Positions 14,351 through 22,917 of a stretch of DNA of 26,163 bases are shown piece after piece; position 1 is the first letter of the stretch; each line of letters starts with the position of its first letter. This stretch comes from JAAZGD01 sp964383845 (GTDB lineage Bacteria > Bacillota > Clostridia > Peptostreptococcales > Anaerovoracaceae). The notes under the pieces were generated by a model that was not told where the DNA came from, ran no database searches, and was given only the letters and a program-made list of their open reading frames with translations. Made by a program: the position numbers and the translations under genes. The stretch is from assembly GCA_964383845.1 (NCBI GenBank), contig CAYLIF010000023.1:1-26163 (forward strand), read 5' to 3'.

Positions 14351-15805
14351 TTAGTCTTCACAATTAAAGTCTTCTTCCTTGGTTTTTTCACTGATTTCTA
14401 TTAACATATCATGGTCACCTGCCAGCATTAAAATATCCTCTCCCTTAATAATTGTGCTTCCTCTAGGAGTAACTAGTTTTCCATCACGTCTAATCATTAC
14501 AATTAATACTTCTGATGGTATATTTAAATCCTTAACAGCTTTACCAACCATTTTGTTGCCCTTGCAGACACTGGTTTCTAGAAGTTCGGCATGAATATCC
14601 CCTGAATAATCCGTAAAAGTTTTTAGCACTGTTTCTTCTAAACTTACTAAATCTAATTTATTGGCTAAAGGCCCAAGTAATGTTCCTTGGATTAAAACAG
14701 ATACTAGGGCTACGAAGAAAACTATATAAAAAATATCATCAGCAACATCTAGCCCTGCTGTCAATGGATATGTTGCAAATACTATCGAAGCGGCTCCTCT
14801 AAAACCCACCCATGAAACTAGAATACTGTCTTTTACAGGCCTTTTAAAAACTGTTAGGATTGCAAAGACAACTAAGGGCCTCGCCACAAAAATAATAAAC
14901 AAAGCAGTCCCTAAGCTAACTAAGGCAACATCAGGAAGCTTTGATGGAAAAACCAACAGTCCTAAGGTAAAAAACAACAAAATTTGGGATAACCATGAAA
15001 TACCATCAAAATAGCGTACCAAACTGATCTTGTGATCCATTTTGCTGTTGCCTAGAATTAAACCGGTTATATAGACAGCTAAAAATCCATTGCCAAAAGC
15101 TAGGTTGGCTCCTGAATAAGATAATAAAGCAATACCTATAACAATAATGGAGTAAAGGCCATCTACATCTAAGGCTATGTTATTAACAATCCAAACACCA
15201 ATTTTCCCTGCCAAAATTCCTATTAATAGTCCTACAAGTATTTGTCCTAACAAAAGCAACCCTATATTTTGGCTTTTCCCTATTATTAAGTTTATGAAAA
15301 TTATGGTCATAATGTTTGCCATGGGATCATTAGATCCGCTTTCCATTTCTAGCATAGGTGCTAAGTTGTTCTTTAAATTCAGTTGCTTTGATCGTAATAT
15401 AGAAAAAACTGCAGCTGCATCGGTGGACGAGACAATTGATCCCATTAACATACCTTCTAAAAGAGTAAAACCCAAGGCAAAGTGGACAAAAATACCTATT
15501 ATAAATGCAGTCAAAGCAACCCCCACTGTAGAAAGAGTTACAGCTGGAAGTGCCACTGGTTTTGCGGTCTTCCAGTTTGTCCCTAGTCCGCCTGAAAACA
15601 TAATAAACAGTAATCCTACATCACAAATATTTTTGGCTAAGGCAGGATCATCAAAATGTATTCCTCCAAAACCATCAGATCCCATAAACATACCCACCGC
15701 CAAGAACATTACCAAAGTTGGTATGCCATAGCGATATAATATCTTGCTAGATAAGGCACATATTAGCAATATTATTCCTGATACAAATATTATATTTGTT
15801 GCCAT
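14351..15805 (-). CDS. nhaP2: CPA1-type K+/H+ antiporter with C-terminal RCK (TrkA-C) domain
   Basis: 484 residues from the ATG at 15805, chosen because GGAGG lies 8 bases upstream; an ATG two codons earlier is only 2 bases from that site. The first about 390 residues form a 12-13-segment cation/proton antiporter domain with GGLGTNWK, SSTDAAAVFSILR, MESGSNDPMANI (the Asn-Asp ion site of CPA1 antiporters) and GFRGAASIVFA. The C-terminal part (about 405-475; VCKGNKMVGKAVKDL to GEDILMLAGD) is a TrkA-C/RCK regulatory domain, which in related K+ transporters binds small ligands such as c-di-AMP. The layout matches NhaP2/CvrA, a K+(Na+)/H+ antiporter. It should export cations to control cell K+ and pH. 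It has its own candidate promoter and no clear terminator before the structured RNA. Confidence 0.92.
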   Translation of the reverse strand: MATNIIFVSGIILLICALSSKILYRYGIPTLVMFLAVGMFMGSDGFGGIHFDDPALAKNICDVGLLFIMFSGGLGTNWKTAKPVALPAVTLSTVGVALTAFIIGIFVHFALGFTLLEGMLMGSIVSSTDAAAVFSILRSKQLNLKNNLAPMLEMESGSNDPMANIMTIIFINLIIGKSQNIGLLLLGQILVGLLIGILAGKIGVWIVNNIALDVDGLYSIIVIGIALLSYSGANLAFGNGFLAVYITGLILGNSKMDHKISLVRYFDGISWLSQILLFFTLGLLVFPSKLPDVALVSLGTALFIIFVARPLVVFAILTVFKRPVKDSILVSWVGFRGAASIVFATYPLTAGLDVADDIFYIVFFVALVSVLIQGTLLGPLANKLDLVSLEETVLKTFTDYSGDIHAELLETSVCKGNKMVGKAVKDLNIPSEVLIVMIRRDGKLVTPRGSTIIKGEDILMLAGDHDMLIEISEKTKEEDFNCED

Positions 15806-15839
15806 ATTCATAACCTCCTAGATTTTAGCTGCTTTTAAT

Positions 15840-15867
15840 AGTTTATCACTATATAAGAACAAGTCAA
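15840..15867 (-). promoter_or_regulatory. Candidate promoter of the antiporter gene
   Basis: TTGACT (15867-15862), 16 bases, TAAACT (15845-15840) on the minus strand, about 35 bases before the ATG and just after the terminator of the preceding operon. The -35 is good and the -10 is moderate. Confidence 0.45.
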
Positions 15868-15874
15868 AGCAACT

Positions 15875-15914
15875 AAAAAAACTTGGTAATCTGGATTTTA
15901 CAAGCTACCAAGTT
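15875..15914 (-). terminator. Terminator of the Mo/W transporter-DUF364 operon
   Basis: A 9-bp perfect stem, AACTTGGTA (15914-15906) with TACCAAGTT (15888-15880), separated by 17 bases and followed by a run of six or seven U on the minus strand. It lies about 37 bases past the DUF364 stop codon. Confidence 0.85.
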
Positions 15915-15950
15915 CTTATTTGAAAAACAGTGAATAAAAAAGTTCTTTTG

Positions 15951-16694
15951 CTATTTGGACAAAGGACACAATCTCTTATAATCGTTGACATAAGCTAAGC
16001 CAGCACAAGTTGTACCAAAAAAATAAAAAGGTTTATCCTGGATTAATCGAAGTACGATTTCATCAGTACCATTTGCTAGGATGGTTCCAGTAACCAGAAG
16101 AACATCTGCAAAATCAACAAGTTTCTCAGTATCCTTAAAGCCGTCCATCACCTTTACACCGTAACGTTCATCTCCAACATTGTCCTTGTTAAGATCAGTA
16201 ATACCTACATTCTCCGCCCCAAAGCTCTGGACACAGTGCTCCAGAATGGCTGGTTGGTATCCGATAATACCTATTTTACAAAGACCATGACTCCCAATAA
16301 CATCCTGACATATTTGCTTTGCACAGTCTTCAGGTTCATTATTTAAGCAATGGATGGTATTCTTGGCCTTACCCATCTTGTTGGTTAAAGCATTCAAAGT
16401 CGCTACCATTAATGCATAATTACCTGGCCTTTCTCCGGATAGTTCAGGTATAGCTTTTATATCCCCTTTGTAAGCTATAGGATCACTTGTAAAAGCTTGG
16501 CCTAAAAATCCGTCTATCTCTGCTTGTAGCAAAACTTCTTTTCCCGTTAATAAAGGAAAATCTTTTCTATCGGGTTTTCCAATAGCTTCTTCATTTTTTA
16601 GTGCCCTACTAGTTATGTTGATCTCCAAAGAGCCTAACTCTTCATTTTCTGCAAGAAGACTTATTAAAGCTTCTTGGGCATTTATAAATTCCAT
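15951..16694 (-). CDS. DUF364-type Rossmann-like protein linked to the Mo/W transporter
   Basis: 247 residues from the ATG at 16694, which has AAGGAG five bases upstream; an ATG at 16718 has none. The N-terminal part (GKPDRKDFPLLTGKEVLLQA, then GQAFTSDPIAYKGD) matches the DUF4213 half of the family. The middle has ALMVATLNALTNKMG and HCLNNEPEDCAKQI. The C-terminal DUF364 half is Rossmann-like: KIGIIGYQPAILEHC, GITDLNKDNVG, FADVLLVTGTILANGTDEIV. DUF364 proteins are described as possible heavy-metal chelators and often accompany molybdate/tungstate transporters; that fits its place as last gene of this operon, 49 bases after the ATPase. I infer a role in handling Mo or W, or their cofactor, in the cytoplasm. 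The conserved His-Cys---Glu-Pro--Cys segment may bind metal. Enzymatic activity is unknown. Confidence 0.82.
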   Translation of the reverse strand: MEFINAQEALISLLAENEELGSLEINITSRALKNEEAIGKPDRKDFPLLTGKEVLLQAEIDGFLGQAFTSDPIAYKGDIKAIPELSGERPGNYALMVATLNALTNKMGKAKNTIHCLNNEPEDCAKQICQDVIGSHGLCKIGIIGYQPAILEHCVQSFGAENVGITDLNKDNVGDERYGVKVMDGFKDTEKLVDFADVLLVTGTILANGTDEIVLRLIQDKPFYFFGTTCAGLAYVNDYKRLCPLSK

Positions 16695-16743
16695 TTTTCT
16701 CCTTTTTATAACATCCATTAAAATCGTAAATCAAATAGTATAA

Positions 16744-17824
16744 CTAAAAGGTGTGAACAGCAGTAGATTTAAAAATAGCTGTAGCTTCTTCCCCTACTTC
16801 AAGTTTTAGTTCTTCGCAGGATTTTTTAGTTAAAACTACAGATAAAGGAATTCCAACATCAAGGCTTAGTTTCATCATTATTCCTTGCGGAACTATACTT
16901 TTAATAGAACCTTTTAAGGTATTTCTTGCGCTACTTGGGAAATCTTCTTTGGAAATAATAATATCCTCAGGACGAATAGCCACATTAACTTTGCCCTGTA
17001 AGGCTGTCAGCCCAGAAATCTTAACTGAGCCAATGGCAATATTTGAGCCATTGTCATCACAAATAACCTCCCCCCGATAGATGTTCTCCATTCCAAGGAA
17101 CTCGGCTACAAATGATGATTTAGGCCTTTTAAAGAGTTCTTCTGAGTCCCCTACCTCCACTAATTTACCACATTGCATTATTCCAATTCTATCGGCTAGT
17201 AGAAAGGCTTCATTAAAATCATGAGTAATATGTATGGTTGTGGTTTTTGTTTCTTGATGAATAATCTTTAGCTCCTGTTGGAATATTTCCTTGCTTCGAG
17301 GATCTAAAGCACTTAAGGGCTCATCTAGTAATAGCACTTGGGGTTCATTTATTAAGGCCCTAGCAAGTGCAACCCTTTGCTGCTCTCCACCACTCAAAGT
17401 AGATGGATTTCGTTTTAATAGTCNNNNNNNNNNNNNNNNNNNNNNNNNNNNNNNNNNNNNNNNNNNNNNNNNNNNNNNNNNNNNNNNNNNNNNNNNNNNN
17501 NNNNNNNNNNNNNNNNNNNNNNNTTTTAATAGTCAAGGGAAATACTATATTGTCTTTAACATCCAAATTAGGAAAAAGCATGTAATCCTGATAAACGAAA
17601 CCGATATGTCTTACTTCAGGAACTGCACGTGTAACATTTATATTGTTTATCCAGACTTTCCCTGTGTCAGGTTTGTACATCCCCGATATTATTTCCAAAA
17701 CCACTGTTTTCCCAGCTCCAGTTGGCCCTAAAAGAACAAAGTATTCATTGTCAAATATATCAAGACTTATATTATCCAGATAAAAATCACCCATTTTTTT
17801 AGAAATATTTTGCAGACTAATCAT
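16744..17824 (-). CDS. modC: ABC transporter ATPase, molybdate/tungstate type, interrupted by an assembly gap
   Basis: Two reading-frame pieces belong to one gene. The upstream piece (from ATG 17824) has Walker A LGPTGAGKTVV and Q-loop VYQDYMLFP, and ends PLTIK at the run of Ns. The downstream piece begins LLKRNPSTLSGGEQQRVALA (signature), then LLLDEPLSALD (Walker B), the H-loop IHITHDFNEA and a C-terminal Mop/TOBE-like domain (LKGSIKSIVPQGIMMKLSLD to IFKSTAVHTF), typical of ModC/WtpC, where it binds or senses oxyanions. Without the Ns the gene codes for 326 residues; about 25 residues of the helical region before the signature are missing. The frames agree only if the true gap is a multiple of three, so the 100 Ns are a placeholder. 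It is the third gene of the operon, 14 bases after the permease, and supplies energy for import. Confidence 0.88.
17424..17523. other. Assembly gap of exactly 100 N
   Basis: A run of 100 undetermined bases inside the ATPase gene. Both edges carry the same 11 bases, TTTTAATAGTC (17413-17423 and 17524-17534), a sign of contig ends joined by a scaffolder with a default gap size. Confidence 0.97.
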
Positions 17825-17838
17825 GATTTACCGTCCTA

Positions 17839-18642
17839 TTAATATATGCGAGAGACACCTTTTTTTTCAACTCCTAATAATTCAAATATACATAGGGATA
17901 TTATAGAAATTATTATCAAGCATGTTGCCGCCGCCATAGCGGTTTCTAAATTACCTATAGACATGTTTAAAAATAATGCAACAGGCAAAGTTTCTGTAAC
18001 CATTCTGGTAGCCCCAGCTACCATTAATGCACAACCAAACTCTCCAATTGCACGGGACCAACTTATTACCAAGCCACCAATTATGCCATTTTTAGCTAGG
18101 GGTAAAGTCACCTTGTAAAAGGCCTGCCATTGAGAGCAGCCTAAGGTTCTTGCAACAAATTCTAATCGAGGATTAATATCTCTAAAGGTTGTCTCCAAAA
18201 CTCTTATCATATAGGGAGTAATAATAAAGAATTGAGCCAGTACAATTCCATTAACTGAAAAAACAAAGTTTAAACCAATTTCAGCTAATGCTGATCCAAA
18301 AGATGTTGTAGCGAATAATAGTAACAAAGCAACTCCTGATACCAAAGGTGGCAAAGAAAGGGGTATGTTCAAAACAACTCTAACCAGCTTACGGCCTGGA
18401 AATTTATAACGCTCCAAGCCGTAAGACACTGGTAGTGCAAAAAACAGACAAATTAGAGTTGATATAATAGACGTTAGTAAACTTAAACGTATAGCAAAGA
18501 TAATTTCTTCATTGTTTAAACTATCTAGTATGCTTCCTAATCCCTTCCATACAATGTTTCCCAATGTGGAAAGAAAAAATGCAAATAAGATAAATGTAAT
18601 TACACCTATTGATATTTTGAAAATGGTATTACTCGTTTTCAT
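17839..18642 (-). CDS. modB: ABC transporter permease, molybdate/tungstate type
   Basis: 267 residues with about six membrane segments. The cytoplasmic coupling loop is ARTLGCSQWQAFYKVTLPLA followed by GGLVISWSRAIGEFG, the EAA-type loop that contacts the ATPase. SLPPLVSGVALLLLF and the late segment ETLPVALFLNMSIGNLETAM are typical of ModB/WtpB/CysT-like oxyanion permeases. It forms the membrane channel of the importer with the adjacent binding protein and ATPase. The gene follows the binding-protein gene after 3 bases and precedes the ATPase by 14, a tight operon. Molybdate and tungstate cannot be told apart from the permease alone; sulfate is less likely given the DUF364 neighbour. Confidence 0.9.
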   Translation of the reverse strand: MKTSNTIFKISIGVITFILFAFFLSTLGNIVWKGLGSILDSLNNEEIIFAIRLSLLTSIISTLICLFFALPVSYGLERYKFPGRKLVRVVLNIPLSLPPLVSGVALLLLFATTSFGSALAEIGLNFVFSVNGIVLAQFFIITPYMIRVLETTFRDINPRLEFVARTLGCSQWQAFYKVTLPLAKNGIIGGLVISWSRAIGEFGCALMVAGATRMVTETLPVALFLNMSIGNLETAMAAATCLIIISIISLCIFELLGVEKKGVSRIY

Positions 18643-18645
18643 AAA

Positions 18646-19437
18646 CTAAATTGCCTGAAAACCATGTTTTATAAATACGGCTTTTCCTTCCTCGGATAAT
18701 AAGAAGTCGACAAATAATTGCGCTAGAGTTTCTTTCTCTGTAAAGGTCAAAACACATGCAGGAACCTTGTCCATAATATTTTGATCCAAAGGAATCTCTA
18801 TTATTTCTATATCTGAATTCCCTACCCCTGTGTCTGCCCAGACCAAACCTGCATCTCCTTGATTTAAACTAATTTGCGTTACTATCTCATTGACTGTTAC
18901 GCCTCTTGCAACAACATTCACATTTATTTCTTCTAAAAGGCCATTTTTTTCAAATATTTTTTCGCCCTTTTTCCCAATTGCATTTGATTGAGTATCTCCT
19001 AAAATAAGTTTCATCCCCGACTTAGCTAAATCTTCGAGGGTAGCAACGTCTGCCGGATTCCCTTTTGGAACTGCTATTGCAGGGATATGATAAACCACTT
19101 CTACGAATTCTTTGGTAAAGCCTTTTTCCAAAGCTATATCAGCATCATTCATACTTCCTCCAACAAAAACATCTCCTGTTGTATTAATTTCCATTTGACC
19201 TAGTAATTGAGCACAGCCGCCGTAGTTAAGTTGAATGGAAGCGCCATAAGTGTCTTCAAAAACCTGTCCAATTTCATCCATAGCTTTACTAATTCCTGCT
19301 CCACTGTATACCAACAGAGTTTCTCCTTGAAATTCAAGATCAACGGCAGTATCAGAATCACTATTGTCGGCTCCACATCCAATCAACCCTAATGCTAAAA
19401 TCCCCATCATAATAATAGATAATAACTTCTTTTTCAT
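18646..19437 (-). CDS. modA: Periplasmic-type molybdate/tungstate-binding lipoprotein (ModA-like)
   Basis: 263 residues. A lipoprotein signal (MKKKLLSIIMMGILALGLIG, then Cys21) anchors the protein to the outer face of the membrane. The mature part is a ModA-type two-lobed binding protein: LLVYSGAGISKAMDEIGQVF, then YGGCAQLLGQMEINTTGDVF, VGGSMNDADIALEKG, and NVNVVARGVTVNEIVTQISL, with GDAGLVWADTG near the hinge. The serine/glycine positions of the first and second segments are those that hold the oxyanion in ModA. AGGAG lies 5 bases before the ATG. It heads the operon binding protein - permease - ATPase - DUF364. Tungstate would be a natural ligand in an anaerobe, but the sequence does not settle the choice. 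Confidence 0.9.
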   Translation of the reverse strand: MKKKLLSIIMMGILALGLIGCGADNSDSDTAVDLEFQGETLLVYSGAGISKAMDEIGQVFEDTYGASIQLNYGGCAQLLGQMEINTTGDVFVGGSMNDADIALEKGFTKEFVEVVYHIPAIAVPKGNPADVATLEDLAKSGMKLILGDTQSNAIGKKGEKIFEKNGLLEEINVNVVARGVTVNEIVTQISLNQGDAGLVWADTGVGNSDIEIIEIPLDQNIMDKVPACVLTFTEKETLAQLFVDFLLSEEGKAVFIKHGFQAI

Positions 19438-19458
19438 TTTTTCTCCTATTTAACAAAG

Positions 19459-19487
19459 CTTATACTAACTCAAACCAACAAGAACAA
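19459..19487 (-). promoter_or_regulatory. Candidate promoter of the Mo/W transporter operon
   Basis: TTGTTC (19487-19482), 17 bases, TATAAG (19464-19459) on the minus strand, about 22 bases before the binding-protein ATG. No ModE-like dyad is visible next to it. Confidence 0.5.
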
Positions 19488-19533
19488 TATAGACCAAAAT
19501 TGCTTTTTAGTCAATATCATTCTTTAAAAAGTC

Positions 19534-19559
19534 AAAAAAAAAACACCTACTGGTGCTTT
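19534..19559 (-). terminator. Terminator of the cardiolipin synthase gene
   Basis: GCACC-AGTA-GGTGT hairpin (19556-19543) extended by A-U pairs and followed by ten U on the minus strand, beginning a few bases after the cls stop codon. Confidence 0.85.
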
Positions 19560-19560
19560 T

Positions 19561-21162
19561 CTACATTAATGGAGCAATCAATTTTAATATTCGTCCTGCA
19601 ACTTTCATAAAGAAATTGTGATTTCGAATATCACTTAATGTAACTTTATGAGATTTTTCCAATGTTTCGTCAAAATCTTCTTCAATATCTAATACTGTGG
19701 GGGTCCCTTCTATATAGAGACCACACTCAAAGTGATGATAAAGGCTTCTATAATCGATATTAATTGTCCCAACCACCGCTTTCAATCCATCACTTATAAT
19801 TGATTTAGCATGCATAAAACCAGGTGTGTATTCGTAAATATTTACACCAGCCTTTATCAACTCTTTATAATAACTTCTGGTTTGGGCAAAAACTAATTTT
19901 TTATCAGGTATGTACGGTAGTATAATCTTTACGTCGATACCTCTTTTGGCTGCAAATTGCAAAGAAGTAAGCATCTCTCCATCAGGTATTAAATAGGGAG
20001 TCATTATATGGACGTAGTTTTCTGCTCTATTTATAATATCCATATAAATCATTTGCCCTACTTTATCATTATCTAGAGGGCTATCTCCAAAGGGTAAGGC
20101 GTATCCGGCCTTTAATCTATTCGAAGGCAAGGCCTGGTATTTATCTGTCATATATGACCTTTCATCCTGGTTCATGTTCCACATTTGCAAAAACATTAAA
20201 GTAAAGCTATTTACAGCCTTTCCTTCAATCATAATAGCAGTATCTTTCCAATGACCATAAACTTCTATTTCATTGATGTATTCATCTGCTAAATTAATAC
20301 CCCCAGTAAATGCTACTCGTCCGTCAACAACGGTTATCTTTCTGTGATCCCGATAATTGTAGTGAGTGGAGATAAAAGGTCTTATTGGTGCAAACATTCT
20401 ACATGAAATACCTAATTCTTCTAGCATTTTTGGGTAATTATGAGGTAACAAAGTGAATTCACAGGTGCCATCGTATAAAAGTCTGACTTCAACTCCCTGT
20501 TTTACTTTGTCAGATAAAATCTTTAGAATTCTACCCCACATATATCCCTCATCAATGATAAAGTATTCCATGAAAATGAATTTTTCGGCTTTTTCCAATT
20601 GAAATATCATTTCTTCAAAAGCCTCTTCACCTATAGATAAATACTTAGTTGGAGAATTCTCGTATAGTTGATACCCTCCTGACTTGACTGTATATGTAGC
20701 CAAATTATAAAGTCCTTTATTTTGATATTCCAACTTATCCATTAAATCATTATGTCGAATATATTCTTTTTCAGATTCACTTACAACTTCTCGATAGCGA
20801 CGTTTAAGCGTTCGATGTCCAATATCTTGTTGTATGAAAATATAAAGTATTCCCCCAAATCCAGGCAACAACATAATGAGAATAATCCAAGACATTTTCA
20901 CAGTGGTATTGTGCTCGGTGTTTATGACATATACAACCATAATAATAGTATAAACAAGCAAAGTACCAAAAACATAGGGGATTAAGCTTTTTAAAAATTG
21001 GAAAACAGCAAATAATACTAGAACTTGTATAAGCAGCAGAAGGATAACTATTCCTGTACGACCAAATATCATTCTAAGTATACCTCGTCTGCCTTTTTCA
21101 AAGAGGCGGATTTCACCATCCTTTTTTTCGAAACTTTTACTGCGAGATATTCTTTTTTTCAT
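19561..21162 (-). CDS. cls: Cardiolipin synthase (phospholipase D family)
   Basis: 533 residues. The N-terminal region has hydrophobic segments (IVILLLLIQVLVLFAVFQFL; TLLVYTIIMVVYVIN; WIILIMLLPGFGGILYIFI) of the PLDNc type. Two phospholipase D domains follow, each with an intact HxKxxxxD motif: HRKITVVD with TGGINLADEY, and HAKSIISD with VGTINIDYRS. These catalyse condensation of two phosphatidylglycerols to cardiolipin and glycerol at the membrane. Length is slightly above the usual 480-510 because of a basic N-terminal extension (KKRISRSKSFEKKDGEIRLF). AAGGA lies about 10 bases before the ATG. The gene follows mscS on the same strand after 49 bases and ends in a strong terminator, so it may be the last gene of an osmotic-stress group. 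Confidence 0.95.
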   Translation of the reverse strand: MKKRISRSKSFEKKDGEIRLFEKGRRGILRMIFGRTGIVILLLLIQVLVLFAVFQFLKSLIPYVFGTLLVYTIIMVVYVINTEHNTTVKMSWIILIMLLPGFGGILYIFIQQDIGHRTLKRRYREVVSESEKEYIRHNDLMDKLEYQNKGLYNLATYTVKSGGYQLYENSPTKYLSIGEEAFEEMIFQLEKAEKFIFMEYFIIDEGYMWGRILKILSDKVKQGVEVRLLYDGTCEFTLLPHNYPKMLEELGISCRMFAPIRPFISTHYNYRDHRKITVVDGRVAFTGGINLADEYINEIEVYGHWKDTAIMIEGKAVNSFTLMFLQMWNMNQDERSYMTDKYQALPSNRLKAGYALPFGDSPLDNDKVGQMIYMDIINRAENYVHIMTPYLIPDGEMLTSLQFAAKRGIDVKIILPYIPDKKLVFAQTRSYYKELIKAGVNIYEYTPGFMHAKSIISDGLKAVVGTINIDYRSLYHHFECGLYIEGTPTVLDIEEDFDETLEKSHKVTLSDIRNHNFFMKVAGRILKLIAPLM

Positions 21163-21211
21163 TATTTACGTCCTTTTCCATAGTAGCCTTATATTATAAC
21201 AACTTATTTCT

Positions 21212-22114
21212 TTACTCTTTATTTGTTATGTTAATTGTAGGGAACTCAGTTATATTGATTGTAGCAGAGGCTAGTTCAACTGCTCCATTAGTAGCATCTA
21301 TAGCTGTAAGGATCTCAGTAAACAAGCAGTCTTGTATTTTTCTTCTACTTCGATACTCAACTACATAGCGTATAGTATATTCAACCCAGTTGTCTGTAAT
21401 CTTCATTGTAACCATTGTGTCTAAGCTAGCGTTTTCAATAGCATAATTTCTTACCATCTCGTCCCAGTATCCTTGGGACTCTCTAACACATTCATCAGTA
21501 ATATTTTCAGTAATCGTCTTTAAGATTTCTCTCGCTAAAGTATAATCACTTCCGAATTTTATGGGTATTTTAATTTCATTCCAAAGAAACGGAAAATCAG
21601 CAGAGTAATTGAATACTGGTTCTTTAAACACAAAGCTGTTTGCTATTCTTACGATTCTACCGTTGTACAAATCTCCATCAATCCAATCTCCTAGCTCCAT
21701 CACCGTTGTACGTAAAATCCCCTGATCAATTACATCTCCCTTAATACCCCCTAATTGTACTCTATCTCCAGGTTTGTAAAAGTCTCCTACCATAATGGCA
21801 AGCCATCCTGCAGCACTAGTTATTACTTCTTGTAAGGCGAATGCTATACCTGCACCTGCCACACCAAGGGCCACAGTTACACCACTCAAGCTATCGTTGT
21901 ATACTACCAAGACTAATATTATGAACACGGCGTAACCAATTCCGTTTATTATTTTCTTGGTCTTGTACCAGTTTTCTGCTTTTATGCGTTTCCCCAAACT
22001 TCTTTTAATTATCTGTATTATTAATAAGATAATTAGGAAGCCCGCTACTACAAATATGATTTTTGTAATCATTGGATTATTTGTAATTGTATTTAGCATA
22101 TTTTCTATAACCAT
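21212..22114 (-). CDS. mscS: MscS-family small-conductance mechanosensitive channel
   Basis: 300 residues. There are three membrane segments: LFIVVAG-type near residue 20, a second near residue 65, and the pore-lining TM3 VALGVAGAGIAFALQEVITS, rich in packed Gly/Ala as in MscS. It is followed by the cytoplasmic beta domain (FYKPGDRVQLGG, VIDQGILRTTVM, and NGRIVRIANSFVFKEPVFNYS) and an alpha/beta vestibule. Such channels open under membrane tension and release solutes on hypo-osmotic shock. The family is often near 280-300 residues, so this one is full length. GAGG lies 8 bases before the ATG. It sits 68 bases downstream of the osmoprotectant importer and 49 upstream of cls, all on one strand, which links solute uptake and release. 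Confidence 0.93.
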   Translation of the reverse strand: MVIENMLNTITNNPMITKIIFVVAGFLIILLIIQIIKRSLGKRIKAENWYKTKKIINGIGYAVFIILVLVVYNDSLSGVTVALGVAGAGIAFALQEVITSAAGWLAIMVGDFYKPGDRVQLGGIKGDVIDQGILRTTVMELGDWIDGDLYNGRIVRIANSFVFKEPVFNYSADFPFLWNEIKIPIKFGSDYTLAREILKTITENITDECVRESQGYWDEMVRNYAIENASLDTMVTMKITDNWVEYTIRYVVEYRSRRKIQDCLFTEILTAIDATNGAVELASATINITEFPTINITNKE

Positions 22115-22182
22115 AACCTTATCCTCTTCTAATTCGTTTAAATCCTACGGTGTTAAAAACAAAAATAATTTAGCATCTATTT

Positions 22183-22917
22183 TTAAGAATTCCAAATTAA
22201 TTTTTGTTGCAGCTGTTTTAATAACAATTCTACTATTATGGCAAGTATGGTAACAGGTATAGCACCTTCTAATATTAATACCATATCAAAGGTTCTTACA
22301 CCATTTACAACTAAAACTCCAAGGCCCCCGGCTCCAACTGCGGCGGCTAGAGTTGTAGCGCTTATATTTATTACAAGTGCCGTTCTGATTCCTCCTAGGA
22401 TTACATTTAAGGCTAGAGGGATTTTGACTTTAATATATATTTCAACGCCGGTCATACCCATACCTTTTGCTGCATCTACTATATCTTTAGATACTTCATC
22501 AATTCCGATGACCACATTATAAACGATGGGCATCAAAGCATAAATTACTAGGGCTATAAGCGCCCCTTCTATTCCATAACCTAGGATAGGTACTGCTAGA
22601 GCCAATAATGCTGGAGAAGGAAATGACTGTCCTAAACTCACTACCTTTAAAAGAAGTTCTTTGAATTCATTGCCATAATTTGTGGTTACGAAGATCCCTA
22701 AAATTGTACCTAGTGTAACTGCTATAAGGCTAGATAATAAAACCATCCATATATGCTCTATAAAATACACCACTAATGGGGTTCGTGAACCTGTTGCAGT
22801 TTTTGAACTAAAAAAATTATATAAAAGAGCTTCAAACTCTTTAGAATATATAACTATAACAGCTAGTAAGAGTATCAATATTCCAGCTACCAGTAAACCT
22901 GTCTTACCTCTTTTCAT
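22183..22917 (-). CDS. yehW: Osmoprotectant ABC transporter permease, small subunit (OpuCB/YehW-like)
   Basis: 244 residues, matching E. coli YehW (243). Six membrane segments; the ATPase-coupling loop is DAAKGMGMTGVEIYIKVKIP followed by LALNVILGGIRTALV, typical of the glycine-betaine/carnitine/choline permease class. The late segment AAVGAGGLGVLVVNGVRTFD is conserved in OpuCB/OsmW/YehW proteins. It forms half of the membrane channel with the larger permease. The gene overlaps the end of the ATPase gene by 14 bases, so translation is coupled. It is the last gene of the importer; no clear terminator separates it from mscS. Confidence 0.92.
   Translation of the reverse strand: MKRGKTGLLVAGILILLLAVIVIYSKEFEALLYNFFSSKTATGSRTPLVVYFIEHIWMVLLSSLIAVTLGTILGIFVTTNYGNEFKELLLKVVSLGQSFPSPALLALAVPILGYGIEGALIALVIYALMPIVYNVVIGIDEVSKDIVDAAKGMGMTGVEIYIKVKIPLALNVILGGIRTALVINISATTLAAAVGAGGLGVLVVNGVRTFDMVLILEGAIPVTILAIIVELLLKQLQQKLIWNS

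Noticed and set aside
15177..15731. 184-codon plus-strand frame opposite the antiporter gene, and a similar 155-codon one at 7521-7988 opposite the Lpd-like gene.
   Set aside because: Both are mirror frames of clear genes with family motifs; no start signals support them.
17291..17731. Plus-strand frames running through the Ns.
   Set aside because: They exist only because undetermined bases contain no stop codons.
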